DNA of 64,000 bases from Mycobacterium sp. AT1 (GTDB taxonomy: Bacteria; Actinomycetota; Actinomycetes; Mycobacteriales; Mycobacteriaceae), in contig NZ_MVOC01000022.1 in assembly GCF_002043095.1 (NCBI RefSeq), forward strand, positions 62,001 to 126,000. Direction: 5' to 3'. The position numbers and the translations under genes were made by a program. Under the pieces are notes generated by a model, which saw only the letters and a list, made by a program, of their open reading frames with translations, was not told the origin of the DNA and did no database searches. Below are positions 27,887-38,085 of the stretch, piece by piece (the stretch's first letter is position 1; the number at the start of each line of letters is the position of its first letter).

Positions 27887-29878
27887 ATGACCCTCGAGAG
27901 TTTTACGACCGTCCTGGTCGCCAATCGCGGCGAGATCGCCGTGCGCGTCATTCGCACCCTGCGGGCCATGGGAATTCGCTCCGTGGCCGTCTACAGCGAC
28001 GCCGACGCCGCGGCGCGCCACGTCGCCGAGGCCGACGTCGCGGTTCGGCTCGGCCCGGCACCCGCCCGGCAGAGCTATCTCGACATCGCGGCGGTGGTGC
28101 GGGCCGCTCAGCGCACCGGCGCCCAAGCCGTCCACCCCGGATACGGATTCCTCTCGGAGAACGCCGAATTCGCCGCCGCACTCGGGGCGGCGGGCATCGC
28201 GTTCATCGGGCCGCCGGTCGGCGCGATCCAGACCATGGGCGACAAGATCGCCGCCAAGGCTGCGGTCTCGAAGTTTGGCGTGCCCGTCGTCCCCGGCATC
28301 TCGCGACCCGGGCTGACCGACGAGGATCTGATCGCCGGTGCCGGTGACGTCGGATTCCCGGTCTTGGTCAAGCCGTCCGCGGGCGGTGGCGGCAAGGGCA
28401 TGCGGGTGGTGCACGACGCGTCCGAATTGCCTGCCGCGCTGGTGTCCGCGCGGCGTGAGGCGGCGTCGGCGTTCGGTGACGACACCCTGTTCCTCGAGCG
28501 ATTCGTGTTGAATCCCAGGCATATCGAGGTGCAGATAGTCGCCGACGGTGACGGCAACGTCGTCCACTTCGGGGAGCGCGAGTGCAGCCTGCAACGGCGC
28601 CACCAGAAGGTGATCGAGGAGGCGCCGTCACCGCTGTTGGACGCGGCGACCAGGGCGCGCATCGGTGCGGCGGCGTGCGACACCGCCCGTAGCGTCGACT
28701 ATTCGGGTGCAGGCACCGTCGAGTTCATCGTCTCCGCCGACCGGCCCGACGAGTTCTTCTTCATGGAGATGAACACCCGGCTGCAGGTCGAGCACCCCGT
28801 CACCGAACTCGTCACGGGTGTCGACCTCGTCGAGCTGCAGGTGTGCATCGCCGCGGGCGGCACGCTGCCGCTCGGTCAGGACGACGTGGTCATGACGGGG
28901 CATGCCGTCGAGGCCCGCGTGTACGCCGAGGACCCAGCCCGCGACTTCCTGCCGACCGGGGGAACGGTGCTCGACGTTCTCGAATCATCCTCCGCGCGGA
29001 TCGATTCGGGCATCCGGGCCGGCACTGTCGTCGGCAGCGACTACGACCCGATGCTCGCGAAGGTCATCACCTACGCCGAGGACCGTCCCGCCGCACTCGC
29101 CGCGTTGGACAAGGCGCTGGCCGAAACGGCGGTGCTCGGTGTGACCACGAACGTGGACTTCCTGCGCTTCCTGCTCGCGGATCCGGACGTGGCGGCCGGC
29201 CGGCTCGACACCGGTCTGCTCGACCGGCGGACACCCGACTACGTCGGCGTCGGGGCCACCGACGACGAGTTCGTCGCCGCCGCGGCGTACCGCTGGCTGT
29301 CCCGCTGGCCGGCCGCACCGGGCGACCTGTGGGCGGTCCCGTCGGGTTGGCGCACCGGTGTCCGTGCGCCGACGACGATCCGGCTGCGGGCGGGCGGGCG
29401 TACCGAGCACGTGCACGTTTGCGGCACTCTGCAGCGGGCGACGGCCCGGATCGAGGAGGGCGAAACCCGTTCGATGGCAGCAAGTCTCGACGGTCGCGTG
29501 CTCACCGTCACCCTGGACGGGTTGCGCTCGCAGTACGTGGTCGCGGCCTCGGACGGCGTGATCTGGCTGGCCGGCGGCGGGCGCACGGTTGCGGTCGAGG
29601 AGGTGCGCGAGGCGCCGGTGCGGGCCGACGCCGCACACGCGGGCGACGCCGAACTCGTCAGTCCCATGCCGGGATCGGTTGTCGCGGTGGGAGTCGAGGA
29701 CGGGGCGGCGGTCGCCGCGGGCGACGTCGTCGTCACCGTCGAGGCCATGAAGATGGAACATGCGCTGTCGGCACCAGTCGACGGCGTGGTCGAACTACTC
29801 GTCGCCGTCGGCGACCAAGTCAAGGTGGGCCAACCGATGGCCCGAATCACCGCAACCGTCGAAAGGCCCCAGACATGA
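27887..29878 (+). CDS. accA1: biotin-dependent acyl-CoA carboxylase alpha subunit AccA1
   Basis: Biotin carboxylase plus biotin-carrier subunit (663 aa). The N-terminal [13 protein letters not shown] begins the BC domain; [10 protein letters not shown] is the ATP-binding loop; [16 protein letters not shown] and [17 protein letters not shown] are the catalytic core. The C-terminal BCCP domain carries EAMKMEH, with biotinylated Lys622. It starts 4 bp after accD1 at ATG 27887, and its stop overlaps the fadE19 start. Together with AccD1 it forms the methylcrotonyl-CoA carboxylase. Confidence 0.95.
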   Translation: MTLESFTTVLVANRGEIAVRVIRTLRAMGIRSVAVYSDADAAARHVAEADVAVRLGPAPARQSYLDIAAVVRAAQRTGAQAVHPGYGFLSENAEFAAALGAAGIAFIGPPVGAIQTMGDKIAAKAAVSKFGVPVVPGISRPGLTDEDLIAGAGDVGFPVLVKPSAGGGGKGMRVVHDASELPAALVSARREAASAFGDDTLFLERFVLNPRHIEVQIVADGDGNVVHFGERECSLQRRHQKVIEEAPSPLLDAATRARIGAAACDTARSVDYSGAGTVEFIVSADRPDEFFFMEMNTRLQVEHPVTELVTGVDLVELQVCIAAGGTLPLGQDDVVMTGHAVEARVYAEDPARDFLPTGGTVLDVLESSSARIDSGIRAGTVVGSDYDPMLAKVITYAEDRPAALAALDKALAETAVLGVTTNVDFLRFLLADPDVAAGRLDTGLLDRRTPDYVGVGATDDEFVAAAAYRWLSRWPAAPGDLWAVPSGWRTGVRAPTTIRLRAGGRTEHVHVCGTLQRATARIEEGETRSMAASLDGRVLTVTLDGLRSQYVVAASDGVIWLAGGGRTVAVEEVREAPVRADAAHAGDAELVSPMPGSVVAVGVEDGAAVAAGDVVVTVEAMKMEHALSAPVDGVVELLVAVGDQVKVGQPMARITATVERPQT

Positions 29879-31035
29879 GCGAATTCTTGTCCACCGGAAC
29901 ACTTCCGGATCACTACGAGCAGCTGGCCAAGACGGTCCGCGACTTCGCGCGCACCGTCGTCGCCCCCGTGTCGGCAAAGCACGACAAGGAGCACTCGTTC
30001 CCCTACGAGGTCGTCGCGGGCATGGCCGACATGGGCCTGTTCGGGCTGCCGTTCCCCGAGGAATACGGCGGCATGGGCGGCGACTACTTCGCCCTGTGTC
30101 TGGCACTGGAGGAACTCGGAAAGGTCGACCAGAGCGTCGCGATCACGCTCGAGGCCGGGGTGTCGCTCGGCGCGATGCCGGTGTACCGCTTCGGAAACGA
30201 CGCACAAAGGCAGGAATGGCTGCCGCTGTTGGCATCCGGCAAGGCGCTCGGCGCGTTCGGCCTGACTGAGGCGGGCGGTGGCACCGATGCGGGGGCCACC
30301 AAGACCACCGCGAAGCTGGACGACGGTCACTGGGTGATCAACGGCTCCAAGCAGTTCATCACCAATTCCGGAACCGACATCACCAAGCTGGTGACGGTCA
30401 CCGCGGTCACCGGCGACGTCGACGGTCGCAAGCAGATCTCGTCGATCCTGGTACCGGTGCCCACCGAGGGTTTCACCGCCGAGCCCGCCTACGACAAGGT
30501 GGGCTGGAACGCCTCCGACACGCACCCGCTGAGCTTCGACGCCGTCCGCGTTCCGCAGGAGAACCTGCTGGGGGAGCAGGGCCGCGGGTACGCGAACTTC
30601 CTGCGCATCCTCGACGAGGGCCGCATCGCGATCGCCGCGCTGTCGGTGGGTGTCGCCCAAGGCTGCGTCGACGAATGCGTCAAGTACGCCAAGGAGCGGC
30701 AGGCGTTCGGCGCCGCGATCGGGACCTACCAGGCCATCGGGTTCAAGATCGCGCGCATGGAGGTGCGCGCCCACGTTGCCCGCACCGCCTACTACGACGC
30801 GGCCGCACTCATGTTGTCCGGCAAGCCCTTCAAGAAGGCCGCCGCGGTGGCCAAGCTCGTCGCCAGCGAGGCCGCGATGGACAACGCCCGCGACGCCACC
30901 CAGGTGTTCGGCGGCTACGGTTTCATGAACGAGTACCCCGTCGCGCGGCACTACCGGGACAGCAAGATCCTCGAGATCGGCGAGGGCACGACGGAGGTGC
31001 AGCTGATGCTGATCGCCCGCGAGGCGGGCCTGTGA
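29875..31035 (+). CDS. fadE19: acyl-CoA dehydrogenase FadE19
   Basis: FAD-dependent dehydrogenase (386 aa) for short branched acyl-CoAs, probably isovaleryl-CoA in leucine catabolism. Motifs are [15 protein letters not shown] (FAD/substrate loop), [10 protein letters not shown], and [20 protein letters not shown] with the IGEGTTEVQ sequence that contains the catalytic glutamate region. ATG 29875 overlaps the accA1 TGA (ATGA) and the GTG of the next gene overlaps its own stop (GTGA), so translation is coupled across the operon. Confidence 0.95.
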   Translation: MSEFLSTGTLPDHYEQLAKTVRDFARTVVAPVSAKHDKEHSFPYEVVAGMADMGLFGLPFPEEYGGMGGDYFALCLALEELGKVDQSVAITLEAGVSLGAMPVYRFGNDAQRQEWLPLLASGKALGAFGLTEAGGGTDAGATKTTAKLDDGHWVINGSKQFITNSGTDITKLVTVTAVTGDVDGRKQISSILVPVPTEGFTAEPAYDKVGWNASDTHPLSFDAVRVPQENLLGEQGRGYANFLRILDEGRIAIAALSVGVAQGCVDECVKYAKERQAFGAAIGTYQAIGFKIARMEVRAHVARTAYYDAAALMLSGKPFKKAAAVAKLVASEAAMDNARDATQVFGGYGFMNEYPVARHYRDSKILEIGEGTTEVQLMLIAREAGL

Positions 31036-31532
31036 GCGACAAGCGCGTCGTCGTCCAGCGCGGGCTGTGGTTCGAAGAGTTCGAGACCGGCGTGTTGTAT
31101 CAGCACCGGCCCGGGCGCACCATCACCGAGGCGGACAACGTCCTCTTCACCACGCTGACCATGAACACCCAGGCGCTGCACCTCGACGCCGCGTTCGCCG
31201 ACGCACAGCCGCCGTTCCACCAGCGGTTGGTCAACTCGATGTTCACGCTCTCCACCCTGGTGGGTCTGTCGGTCGCCCAGCTGACGCAGGGCACGATCGT
31301 CGGCAATCTCGGGTTCGGCGACGTGGCGTTCCCCAAGCCGCTGTTCCACGGCGACACCCTCTACGCGGAGAGCGAGGTCGTCGACAAGCGGGAGTCGAAG
31401 AGCCGCCCGGGGGAGGGCATCGTCACCTTCGCGCACACCGGACGCAACCAGCACGGTGACGTAGTCGCCACGGCGTCGCGAAAGACCATGGTGCGCAAGC
31501 GTCCTGCCGACGAGAACGTGGAGGAGTCCTGA
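31032..31532 (+). CDS. MaoC-like hydratase (Rv2499c-like)
   Basis: Hot-dog-fold hydratase of 166 aa. The sequence contains FEEFETGVLYQHRPGRTITEADNVLF and FHQRLVNSMFTLSTLVGLSV, typical of MaoC hydratases acting on CoA esters. In M. tuberculosis the neighbouring pair Rv2499c-Rv2498c is linked to itaconyl-CoA or methylglutaconyl-CoA hydration and cleavage; the same role is inferred here. GTG 31032 overlaps the fadE19 stop by 4 bp, and its own TGA shares one base with the citE ATG. Confidence 0.85.
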   Translation: MSDKRVVVQRGLWFEEFETGVLYQHRPGRTITEADNVLFTTLTMNTQALHLDAAFADAQPPFHQRLVNSMFTLSTLVGLSVAQLTQGTIVGNLGFGDVAFPKPLFHGDTLYAESEVVDKRESKSRPGEGIVTFAHTGRNQHGDVVATASRKTMVRKRPADENVEES

Positions 31533-32344
31533 TGCGCCTCGGTGACAACGGGCCCGGGTGGCTGTTCTGCCCGGCCGATCGGCCAGAACGCTTCGCCAAG
31601 GCCGCCGCGGCCGCCGACGTCGTGATTCTCGATCTGGAGGACGGCGTCGCCGCACACGACCGTGAGGCTGCCCGGGCGGCGCTGCTGGCGACCCGCCTCG
31701 ATCCCGCCCGCACCGTCGTGCGGGTCAACCCCGTCGGGACCCCCGACCACCAGCGCGACCTCGACGCGCTGCTGTCGACCGAGTACACCACGGTGATGCT
31801 CGCCAAGACCGAGACCGCCGATCAGGTGCGGTCGCTGGCGCCGCTGGACGTCGTCGTGCTCGTGGAGACTCCGCTGGGGGCGCTCGCGGTATCCGAGACG
31901 GCGCGGGTCGACAACACCGTCGCCGTGATGTGGGGCGCCGAGGACCTCTTCGCCGTACTTGGTGGCACGTCGAACCGCCACGCCGACGGGAGCTACCGCG
32001 ACGTCGCCACCCACGTTCGCTCCCAATGCCTTCTGGCCGCCAAGGCGTACGGCAAGATGGCGCTGGATTCGGTCTACCTCGACATCGGTGACCTCGACGG
32101 GTTGCGTGCCGAGACCGAAGACGCCGTCGCCGTCGGGTTCGACGCAAAGGTGGCGATCCACCCGACGCAGGTCGCGGTGATCAGAGCCGGTTACACGCCG
32201 ACCGACGACCAGGTGCGCTGGGCGCGAACAGTTTTGGACGTCTCCCGTTCGGAGCGCGGCGTCTTCCAGTTCGACGGTCAGATGGTGGACATGCCGGTGC
32301 TGCGGCGCGCACGGCGCATCGTGGCGCTCGCGCCGAGAGACTGA
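31532..32344 (+). CDS. citE: CitE-like beta-hydroxyacyl-CoA lyase (Rv2498c-like)
   Basis: TIM-barrel lyase of the HpcH/HpaI-CitE family, 270 aa. Its M. tuberculosis counterpart cleaves citramalyl-CoA and participates in itaconate dissimilation and leucine catabolism. Metal and CoA-binding elements are recognisable: LDLEDGVAAHDRE, RVNPVGTPDH, LVETPLGALAV, MWGAEDLFAVLGG and AIHPTQVAVI. No citrate lyase alpha or gamma subunits lie nearby, so a classical citrate lyase role is excluded. Last gene of the accD1 operon, convergent with the enoyl-CoA hydratase gene. Confidence 0.92.
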   Translation: MRLGDNGPGWLFCPADRPERFAKAAAAADVVILDLEDGVAAHDREAARAALLATRLDPARTVVRVNPVGTPDHQRDLDALLSTEYTTVMLAKTETADQVRSLAPLDVVVLVETPLGALAVSETARVDNTVAVMWGAEDLFAVLGGTSNRHADGSYRDVATHVRSQCLLAAKAYGKMALDSVYLDIGDLDGLRAETEDAVAVGFDAKVAIHPTQVAVIRAGYTPTDDQVRWARTVLDVSRSERGVFQFDGQMVDMPVLRRARRIVALAPRD

Positions 32345-32349
32345 GCGCG

Positions 32350-33102
32350 CTACTTGCGCTTCGCGGCGGCCAATCTCGCTGCGAACTCCGGTGATTCGAT
32401 CGACGTCGCCTGCGGACCGATCTCGACGTCGACCGCGACGCGGTGCTGCTCGGAGTCGAGGAACCCCGGGTTCGCCGTCGCGCGCATCGACGCCTTGGTG
32501 GCGATGACGACGTCGCGAGGGGCGGCCGCGGGCCCCGCCGCCAGTTCACGCGCCGCGGCGACTGGGTCGTCGGCGACCCGCAGGGCGAGCCCGTACTGCA
32601 CCGACGCCTCCGCGTCGAACCGCATGCCGAACAGCAGGGACGCCCGCGCCACCTGCGGCCCGACGGCGCGTTGAAGCATCCACGTCGCGCCACCACCCGG
32701 ATGGATGCCGAGTTTCTGGAAACGTGGGTCGTACATGGCGGCTGGGCCGGAAATCCGGACGTCGGCGGCCAGCGCCAAGTTCAGGCCGGCACCCACAGCG
32801 GCGCCGTTGACCGCGGCGATGGTCGGCAACGAGCAATTCGCCACGGCGAGGAAACCGTCGTAGATCACCCGAAGGCCGTCCTCGGCGGCGGCGCCCAGCG
32901 CCGTCAGGTTCGCTCCCGCGCAGAACGCCTTGCCGGCGCCAGTCACGATCACCGCGTGAACGCCAGGGTCGGCCTCGGCGGCGTCGACCGCCGCCCGCAG
33001 CGCCGCGGAGATCTCGGCGGTGACCGCGTTGCGGCGGTCGGGATCGTTGACGGTGATGAGCGCAACGCGGTCCTCGACCTGCGTCAGTACGAGATCGGAC
33101 AC
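32350..33102 (-). CDS. enoyl-CoA hydratase/isomerase family protein
   Basis: Crotonase-fold protein of 250 aa. The oxyanion-hole segments [15 protein letters not shown] and [19 protein letters not shown] are intact, and the catalytic region [23 protein letters not shown] follows; the first catalytic Glu of canonical hydratases is replaced by a different pattern, so an isomerase or other crotonase activity is possible. GTG 33102 has TACTGT 6 nt upstream and no ribosome binding site. The open frame beyond it lacks family similarity. It converges with citE, 5 bp apart. Confidence 0.85.
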   Translation of the reverse strand: MSDLVLTQVEDRVALITVNDPDRRNAVTAEISAALRAAVDAAEADPGVHAVIVTGAGKAFCAGANLTALGAAAEDGLRVIYDGFLAVANCSLPTIAAVNGAAVGAGLNLALAADVRISGPAAMYDPRFQKLGIHPGGGATWMLQRAVGPQVARASLLFGMRFDAEASVQYGLALRVADDPVAAARELAAGPAAAPRDVVIATKASMRATANPGFLDSEQHRVAVDVEIGPQATSIESPEFAARLAAAKRK

Positions 33103-33108
33103 GGGTCG

Positions 33109-33114
33109 ACAGTA
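33109..33114 (-). promoter_or_regulatory. putative -10 box of a leaderless transcript for the crotonase-family gene
   Basis: TACTGT on the minus strand, 6 nt before GTG 33102. Confidence 0.45.
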
Positions 33115-33198
33115 GTGGATCGGCGGTACGCCTGGTGGCATGCGTACGCTCGAGGTGAGCCGTCTCGCGCCGCCCGACGGTCCTTCTTCAATCGAAGG

Positions 33199-33720
33199 AT
33201 GGCACTCGATGGCCCGAACCACTCGCACGTCGACGGCCGTGGCGTGACCACGGCTCGTCGCACCGCGAGTCCCGTGCGCCTGATGCTGCGCGAGCAACTC
33301 GGGCAGCGGGTCGACGGCGCGTGGTGGCCACACACCAATCGGTTGGCCACCGAGTTGCCCGAGTTGGTCGGCGTCCTCAGTGGGCGTCTCGGTGAGGTGG
33401 TCGACATCTCGGTCAACTGGTCGCTGTCGGAGAACCTGCCCGACCTGAATTCACGGCACTGGCAGAACAAGCATCAGCACCTGATGGCCATCACCGGTCG
33501 CGACGCCAGCGCCAACCTCCTGGTCATCCCCAGCCTGACTCCGGGCAGCTTGGCCGGACTGCTGCTGCGAATCGCGGCGGGGTTGCCCCTGACCGAAGCG
33601 CATCGGGACACCCCGCTGTTTCGCACCGCGACCGAGATCGTCGACGCGGCACGGGGTGACGGTGGTCTGCTTCCTCCGCAGGCTCCCGTTGCGAAAGCGC
33701 GCGGAAGACGCGCGACGTAA
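33199..33720 (+). CDS. DUF5994-family protein
   Basis: Hypothetical protein of 173 aa. The motif [21 protein letters not shown], followed by a conserved Trp/Asn stretch ([19 protein letters not shown]), identifies the actinobacterial DUF5994 group of unknown function. The start is uncertain: ATG 33199 directly follows GAAGG, too close for a good site, and the open frame continues upstream without a better candidate. A basic tail (AKARGRRAT) ends the protein. It is the last gene before the catabolic island. Confidence 0.7.
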   Translation: MALDGPNHSHVDGRGVTTARRTASPVRLMLREQLGQRVDGAWWPHTNRLATELPELVGVLSGRLGEVVDISVNWSLSENLPDLNSRHWQNKHQHLMAITGRDASANLLVIPSLTPGSLAGLLLRIAAGLPLTEAHRDTPLFRTATEIVDAARGDGGLLPPQAPVAKARGRRAT

Positions 33721-33980
33721 GAGCGCGTAACCGCACCTTTAAACGACCTCCGGGCACGACGGGCGGTGTCCAGAGCCGGACAGCCCCTACGGCGATCGCC
33801 GGTCGCATCGCGACCTGCGCCGCTCCGGCCTGACTCTCCCCACTGTCCATCTTGGGAGGGAGAAATCTCCCGTTGAGGTGACGCGCATGGCAACGGCAGT
33901 GCCGAGACTTGGATCACAGCTACAGGCTGCTGCCGGGTGTCATCACAGTCCGGCGCAGATCGTCACGAAACAGGAGTGCC
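33721..33980 (+). promoter_or_regulatory. promoter region of the P450 operon
   Basis: 260 bp without a gene. It holds a compact palindrome, GGGAGA at 33858-33863 and TCTCCC at 33866-33871, about 110 bp before the P450 start, suitable as a regulator site for the LuxR-type or GntR-type protein of the island (inferred). A T-containing stretch near 33735-33742 follows the DUF5994 stop. Confidence 0.4.
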
Positions 33981-35303
33981 ATGACCACCACCGAGGCCAT
34001 CGGGATCAAGCCCATACCCGACGAGGTTGCTCGCCAGATCGTCCTGCCGGAAGGCCACGGCGATGACGATGCGCTCTTCGAGGCCTACCGCTGGCTGCGT
34101 GAGAACAATCCACTCGGCAAGGCCCATGTCGAGGGCTACGACCCGCTGTGGCTGGTCAGCAAGCATGCCGACATCATGGAGATCGAGCGCCAACCGCAGA
34201 TCTTCTCAAACGGCGGGGGCGAGGCCGTCGGGACGCACAACCCGATCCTCACCAACCAGGCAGGCGACGAGTTCACCAAGACCCTGACCGGCGGCAGCCT
34301 GCGCGTCATGGAAGCGATGCCATACCTGGATCCGCCCGAGCACACGACCGTGAAAGACATTGCGGTGGATTGGTTCCGCCCGAGCAACCTCAAGAAATGG
34401 GAAGACCGGATCCGGGTGCTCGCCCGGGAATCCGTCGAGCGGCTGACCCAGACCGATGGCAGGTTGGACTTCGTCAAGGACTTCGCGGTCTACTACCCGC
34501 TGCACGTGATCATGAGCCTCTTCGGCGTACCGGCCGAGGACGAGCCGCGGATGATGAAGCTGACGCAGGACCTCTTCGGTGCACCGGATCCCGACCTGGC
34601 GCGTGAAGACGTCGAGCCGCTGTCGCCGGAAGCCGCCGCGCAGCAGTGGGCAGCGGCAGTGCAGGACTTCTACGCCTACTTCGACACTCTCGTCGAGGAC
34701 TGCCGGGCGAACCCGCGCGACGACCTCGCCTCCCTCATCGCCAATGCGCGCCAGGAAGACGGTGAGTTCTTCCCCAAGATCACCGCCTACGGCTACTTCA
34801 TCACCATCGCCACCGCCGGCCACGACACCACGTCGAGCTCGATCTCCGGCGGCTTCCTGGAGCTGGCTCGCAATCCCGAGGCCTTGGCACGGGTACAGGC
34901 TGAGCCCGAACTGATTTCGGGTCTGGTGAGCGAGGCACTGCGGTGGGCATCTCCGGTCAAGCACTTCATGCGCCAGGCGATGACCGACTACACGCTGAAC
35001 GGCCGCGAGATCAAGGCCGGCGACCGCCTCATGCTGCTCTACCAATCGGGCAACCGGGACGCCGACGTCTTCGATGACCCCGACACCTTCGACATCGGGC
35101 GCAAGCCCAACAAGCAGATCGCGTTCGGCTACGGGCCGCACATGTGCCTCGGCCAGCACCTCGCCAAGTTGGAGATGAAGATCCTCTACGAAGAGCTGCT
35201 GCCACACGTCAAGTCGGTGGAGCTGGCCGGTGATGTCAAGGTGATCCAGACCAATTTCGTTGGCGGACTGAAGAATCTGCCGGTCAAGCTGGAGTTTGCG
35301 TGA
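33981..35303 (+). CDS. cytochrome P450, CYP108-like
   Basis: Soluble class I P450 of 440 aa. Residues agree extensively with P450terp (CYP108A1) from the N-terminus ([21 protein letters not shown]) to the end ([13 protein letters not shown]). Key parts are the I-helix AGHDTTSS, the ExxR (EALR), and the heme loop [11 protein letters not shown] with axial Cys389. CYP108 members hydroxylate monoterpenes; a Rhodococcus member, CYP108N12, oxidises p-cymene at the benzylic methyl. ATG 33981 has CAGGAG upstream. The next two genes supply its electron chain, and ADH and ALDH follow, so it probably makes a benzylic alcohol. Confidence 0.92.
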   Translation: MTTTEAIGIKPIPDEVARQIVLPEGHGDDDALFEAYRWLRENNPLGKAHVEGYDPLWLVSKHADIMEIERQPQIFSNGGGEAVGTHNPILTNQAGDEFTKTLTGGSLRVMEAMPYLDPPEHTTVKDIAVDWFRPSNLKKWEDRIRVLARESVERLTQTDGRLDFVKDFAVYYPLHVIMSLFGVPAEDEPRMMKLTQDLFGAPDPDLAREDVEPLSPEAAAQQWAAAVQDFYAYFDTLVEDCRANPRDDLASLIANARQEDGEFFPKITAYGYFITIATAGHDTTSSSISGGFLELARNPEALARVQAEPELISGLVSEALRWASPVKHFMRQAMTDYTLNGREIKAGDRLMLLYQSGNRDADVFDDPDTFDIGRKPNKQIAFGYGPHMCLGQHLAKLEMKILYEELLPHVKSVELAGDVKVIQTNFVGGLKNLPVKLEFA

Positions 35304-36523
35304 CACACGCGACGGTCATCGTCGGTGCCGGGCATGCAGGCGCCAACCTGGTGGGGTTGCTCCGGCAGGAGCGCTACGACGGCGACATCGTCATGCTCGG
35401 TGCCGAACCGCATCTGCCGTATCACCGTCCGCCACTGTCGAAGAAGTTCTTCTCCGACGAGTGCCGACAGCCGCTGCGCCCATTGGAGTTCTACGCCGAG
35501 CAGTCGGTCGAAATGCGACTGTCCACCGAGGTCTCGTTCATCGACAGGGCGGCACGGAAACTGCTGACCATCGGTGGTGAGGCCGTCGAGTACGAGACGT
35601 TGGTGTTGGCCACTGGTGCCGCACCCCGGCGACTAGTGGTCGAAGGATCAGGGCTGGAAGGCATATTGGCCCTGCGAACCTTGGACGATGCCGCGCACCT
35701 GCGAGCCAGCTTGGCAGCAACCAAACGGCTGGCCATCGTCGGCGGCGGCTACATCGGGCTGGAAGTCGCCGCCGAGGCTCGGCGCCACGGTGTGGCGGTC
35801 ACCGTGATCGAGCGGGAAGACCGTGTTCTGGCCAGAGTCGCGAGCCCGGAGTTCTCCGCAGCGTTGGCGGCACAGCATGCCGCACTCGGGACCGAGATCG
35901 TCACCTCTGCTGACGTGGCTGCATTCGCCGAGGGCGCCCCGGGTCGCGTGGGTGCCGTCGTGCTGGCCAACGGCGACGCGATCACCTGTGACGCCGTGCT
36001 GGTCGGGGTCGGCGCCGTGCCCCGTGACGAGCTGGCGCAGGCGGCCGGGATCGATTGTGAGGGAGGCATTCTGGTCGACGAGACCGCGCGAACCAGTGAT
36101 CCGCACGTCTTCGCAATCGGTGACGTCACCCGTCGCCCATTGACCGGCCAATCAGGCCGGATTCGCTTGGAAAGCATCCCGAGCGCAATCGAACAAGCCA
36201 GACAGGTGGCCGCCGCGATCACCGGTACGGCTGCGCCGACACCCGAGGTGCCGTGGTTCTGGTCAGATCAGTTCGACCTGAAACTGAAGATCGCCGGCCT
36301 GGTGCAACCATGCCGGGAGGCGATTCTGCGCGGCGATCCAACCACGGGAAAGTTCGCGTTCTTCCATCTCAGCTCGGACAACGTGGTCGAAGCGGTCGAA
36401 ACATCAAATGCTCCTGCCCTTTTCATGGCGGGGAAGAAGATGATTGGTCAACGTGCCCGCGTCGACCCGGCACTGCTCGTCGACGACGCGGTCGACCTTC
36501 GTACGTGCGTGACAGCTCACTGA
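35300..36523 (+). CDS. ferredoxin reductase, FAD/NAD(P)H-dependent (putidaredoxin reductase type)
   Basis: Flavoprotein of 407 aa passing electrons from NAD(P)H to the neighbouring ferredoxin. The FAD-binding dinucleotide motif is [16 protein letters not shown] at the N-terminus, the NAD(P)H motif is [17 protein letters not shown] near 145-165, and the flavin-contacting [11 protein letters not shown] comes near 275. GTG 35300 overlaps the P450 stop (GTGA), so the two are translationally coupled. It belongs to the P450 redox chain; it may also serve the Rieske oxygenase, since the island has no other reductase. Confidence 0.92.
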   Translation: MTHATVIVGAGHAGANLVGLLRQERYDGDIVMLGAEPHLPYHRPPLSKKFFSDECRQPLRPLEFYAEQSVEMRLSTEVSFIDRAARKLLTIGGEAVEYETLVLATGAAPRRLVVEGSGLEGILALRTLDDAAHLRASLAATKRLAIVGGGYIGLEVAAEARRHGVAVTVIEREDRVLARVASPEFSAALAAQHAALGTEIVTSADVAAFAEGAPGRVGAVVLANGDAITCDAVLVGVGAVPRDELAQAAGIDCEGGILVDETARTSDPHVFAIGDVTRRPLTGQSGRIRLESIPSAIEQARQVAAAITGTAAPTPEVPWFWSDQFDLKLKIAGLVQPCREAILRGDPTTGKFAFFHLSSDNVVEAVETSNAPALFMAGKKMIGQRARVDPALLVDDAVDLRTCVTAH

Positions 36524-36541
36524 CAGCAAGGAGATACATCC

Positions 36542-36859
36542 GTGCCCAGCATTACCTATGTCCTGCCAGATGGCACCGAGTCCACGGTGGAGGTGCCGAT
36601 CGGCCAGACCGTGATGGACGGCTCCGTGCGTAACAACCTGCCCGGCATCGTCGCCGAGTGCGGCGGTGGATGTTCATGCGCCACTTGCCATGTTCATCTC
36701 GACGAGAAATGGTCGGGTCTGTTCGACGCTCCGTCCGATGAGGAAGCCGAACTGCTCGAATGTACCGACGATTACTGCTCGCAGTCGCGGCTGTCGTGCC
36801 AGCTGGTCGTGACGGCCGGCTGCGACGGAATGCGCTTGAGCGTTCCCGAGGGCAACTGA
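36542..36859 (+). CDS. [2Fe-2S] ferredoxin, adrenodoxin type
   Basis: Ferredoxin of 105 aa carrying electrons from the reductase to the P450. Ligands Cys40, Cys46, Cys49 and Cys86 give the adrenodoxin/putidaredoxin spacing Cx5Cx2C...C. Extra cysteines at 44, 74, 79 and 94 are not part of the cluster. GTG 36542 has AAGGAG 8 nt upstream. It sits between reductase and alcohol dehydrogenase genes on the same strand. Confidence 0.93.
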   Translation: MPSITYVLPDGTESTVEVPIGQTVMDGSVRNNLPGIVAECGGGCSCATCHVHLDEKWSGLFDAPSDEEAELLECTDDYCSQSRLSCQLVVTAGCDGMRLSVPEGN

Positions 36860-36929
36860 CAACCGCAGCTGCGCAACGTCATTCCCCTTTCCCATCCAGA
36901 TCACGAAACCCTGCTCGGAGGAGTCAGTC

Positions 36930-38033
36930 ATGTTGGTCCAGTCAGCCGTCGTCGACGAGGTCGGCGGCCCGTTCACCATCCGGACGGTCGACCTCGCCGA
37001 GCCTGGCCCGGGCGAGGTCCTGGTTCAGATCGCCGGTGTCGGCATCTGTCACACCGACATCGCCGTCAAGGAGGGGCACCTGCCCTTCCCCCTACCGGGT
37101 GTCCTAGGGCACGAAGGCAGCGGATCGGTGATCGCCGTGGGCGCCGGTGTCGAGAGGGTGGTGGTTGGCGACAAGGTGGCGCTGAGTTTCAACAGCTGTG
37201 GGAGTTGCCCACAGTGCGCGAAGGATGCTCCCGCCTATTGCCACGACTTCATGGCCTACAACTTCGGCGGCTCTCGTCCCGACGGCACAACGGGTGTCAG
37301 TGAATCCGGCCGGCAGGTCGGCGCCAACTTCTTCGGACAGTCCTCGCTGGCCACCCATGCCCTGGCCAATGAGCGCAACGTGGTCAAACTTCCCGACGAC
37401 GCGCCGCTGAGCCTGGCCGGCCCGTTGGGCTGCGGTATCCAAACCGGTGCCGGTGCGGTGATGAACTCCCTGGACGTCCCCGCGGGGGCATCACTGTTGA
37501 TCGCGGGCGCCGGTCCGGTCGGCCTCGCAGCGGTGATGGCTGCCGCCGTACGCGATGCCGATCCGATCATCGTGATCGAGCCACATGAAGGTCGCCGCGA
37601 CGTCGCGTTGAGTCTTGGCGCCACGCACGTGATCGACCCCGCCGTCGCGCCGGTCGCCGACCAGGTGCGCGCGATCCTCGCCGGTGGTGTGGACTATGCG
37701 ATCGACACCACCGCCGCCGTCCCGGTTCTCGAACAGCTGCTGCGCAGCCTCGGGGTCCGCGGATCGCTCGGACTGGTTGGGGTGCCCGCAAATCCGGAGG
37801 CCGCGTTGTCGATTGGCCTGATCCAGGCGCAGGTCGCGGGATTGACGGTTCGCGGAATCGTCGAAGGGGACGCAGATCCGCAGACGTTCATTCCCTACCT
37901 GCTCGACCTGCACCGCCAAGGCAGATTCCCGTTCGACAAGCTCGTCTCGACGATGCCGTTCGCCCAGATCAACGAGGCACTCGAGGCATTACATCGCGGC
38001 GAGGCCATCAAGGTCGTCCTCGTCAACGACTGA
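36930..38033 (+). CDS. zinc-dependent aryl-alcohol dehydrogenase (XylB-like)
   Basis: Medium-chain dehydrogenase of 367 aa. The catalytic zinc site is GICHTDIAVKEG and GHEGSGSV with the later LGCGIQTGAGA; the structural zinc motif is CGSCPQCAKDAPAYC. The NAD fold is AGAGPVGLAAVMAA. The overall layout matches benzyl/aryl-alcohol dehydrogenases. It would oxidise the P450 product (for example cumic alcohol) to the aldehyde. ATG 36930 follows GGAGGAG. It is followed by the aldehyde dehydrogenase after a 12-bp tandem duplication. Confidence 0.9.
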   Translation: MLVQSAVVDEVGGPFTIRTVDLAEPGPGEVLVQIAGVGICHTDIAVKEGHLPFPLPGVLGHEGSGSVIAVGAGVERVVVGDKVALSFNSCGSCPQCAKDAPAYCHDFMAYNFGGSRPDGTTGVSESGRQVGANFFGQSSLATHALANERNVVKLPDDAPLSLAGPLGCGIQTGAGAVMNSLDVPAGASLLIAGAGPVGLAAVMAAAVRDADPIIVIEPHEGRRDVALSLGATHVIDPAVAPVADQVRAILAGGVDYAIDTTAAVPVLEQLLRSLGVRGSLGLVGVPANPEAALSIGLIQAQVAGLTVRGIVEGDADPQTFIPYLLDLHRQGRFPFDKLVSTMPFAQINEALEALHRGEAIKVVLVND

Positions 38034-38046
38034 TCGACAACGACGC

Positions 38047-38070
38047 CATCTGAGACGACATCTGAGACGA
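38047..38070 (+). repeat. perfect 12-bp tandem duplication between ADH and ALDH
   Basis: The unit CATCTGAGACGA occurs twice in direct succession in the 52-bp gap, just upstream of the ALDH ribosome binding site. It looks like a recent slippage duplication. Confidence 0.8.
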
Positions 38071-38085
38071 CAGGGGACTCCCAAC

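Noticed and set aside
28843..29874. Upstream in-frame extension of fadE19 into accA1
   Set aside because: The extension is Arg/Gly-rich noise in the wrong frame of accA1; the ATGA overlap at 29875 is the evident start.
29239..30951. 570-codon open frame antisense to accA1 and fadE19
   Set aside because: No family resemblance, and it covers two coupled genes with clear motifs.
30675..31031. Upstream extension of the MaoC-like gene into fadE19
   Set aside because: Out of frame with the conserved fadE19 C-terminus; the GTGA overlap at 31032 marks the real start.
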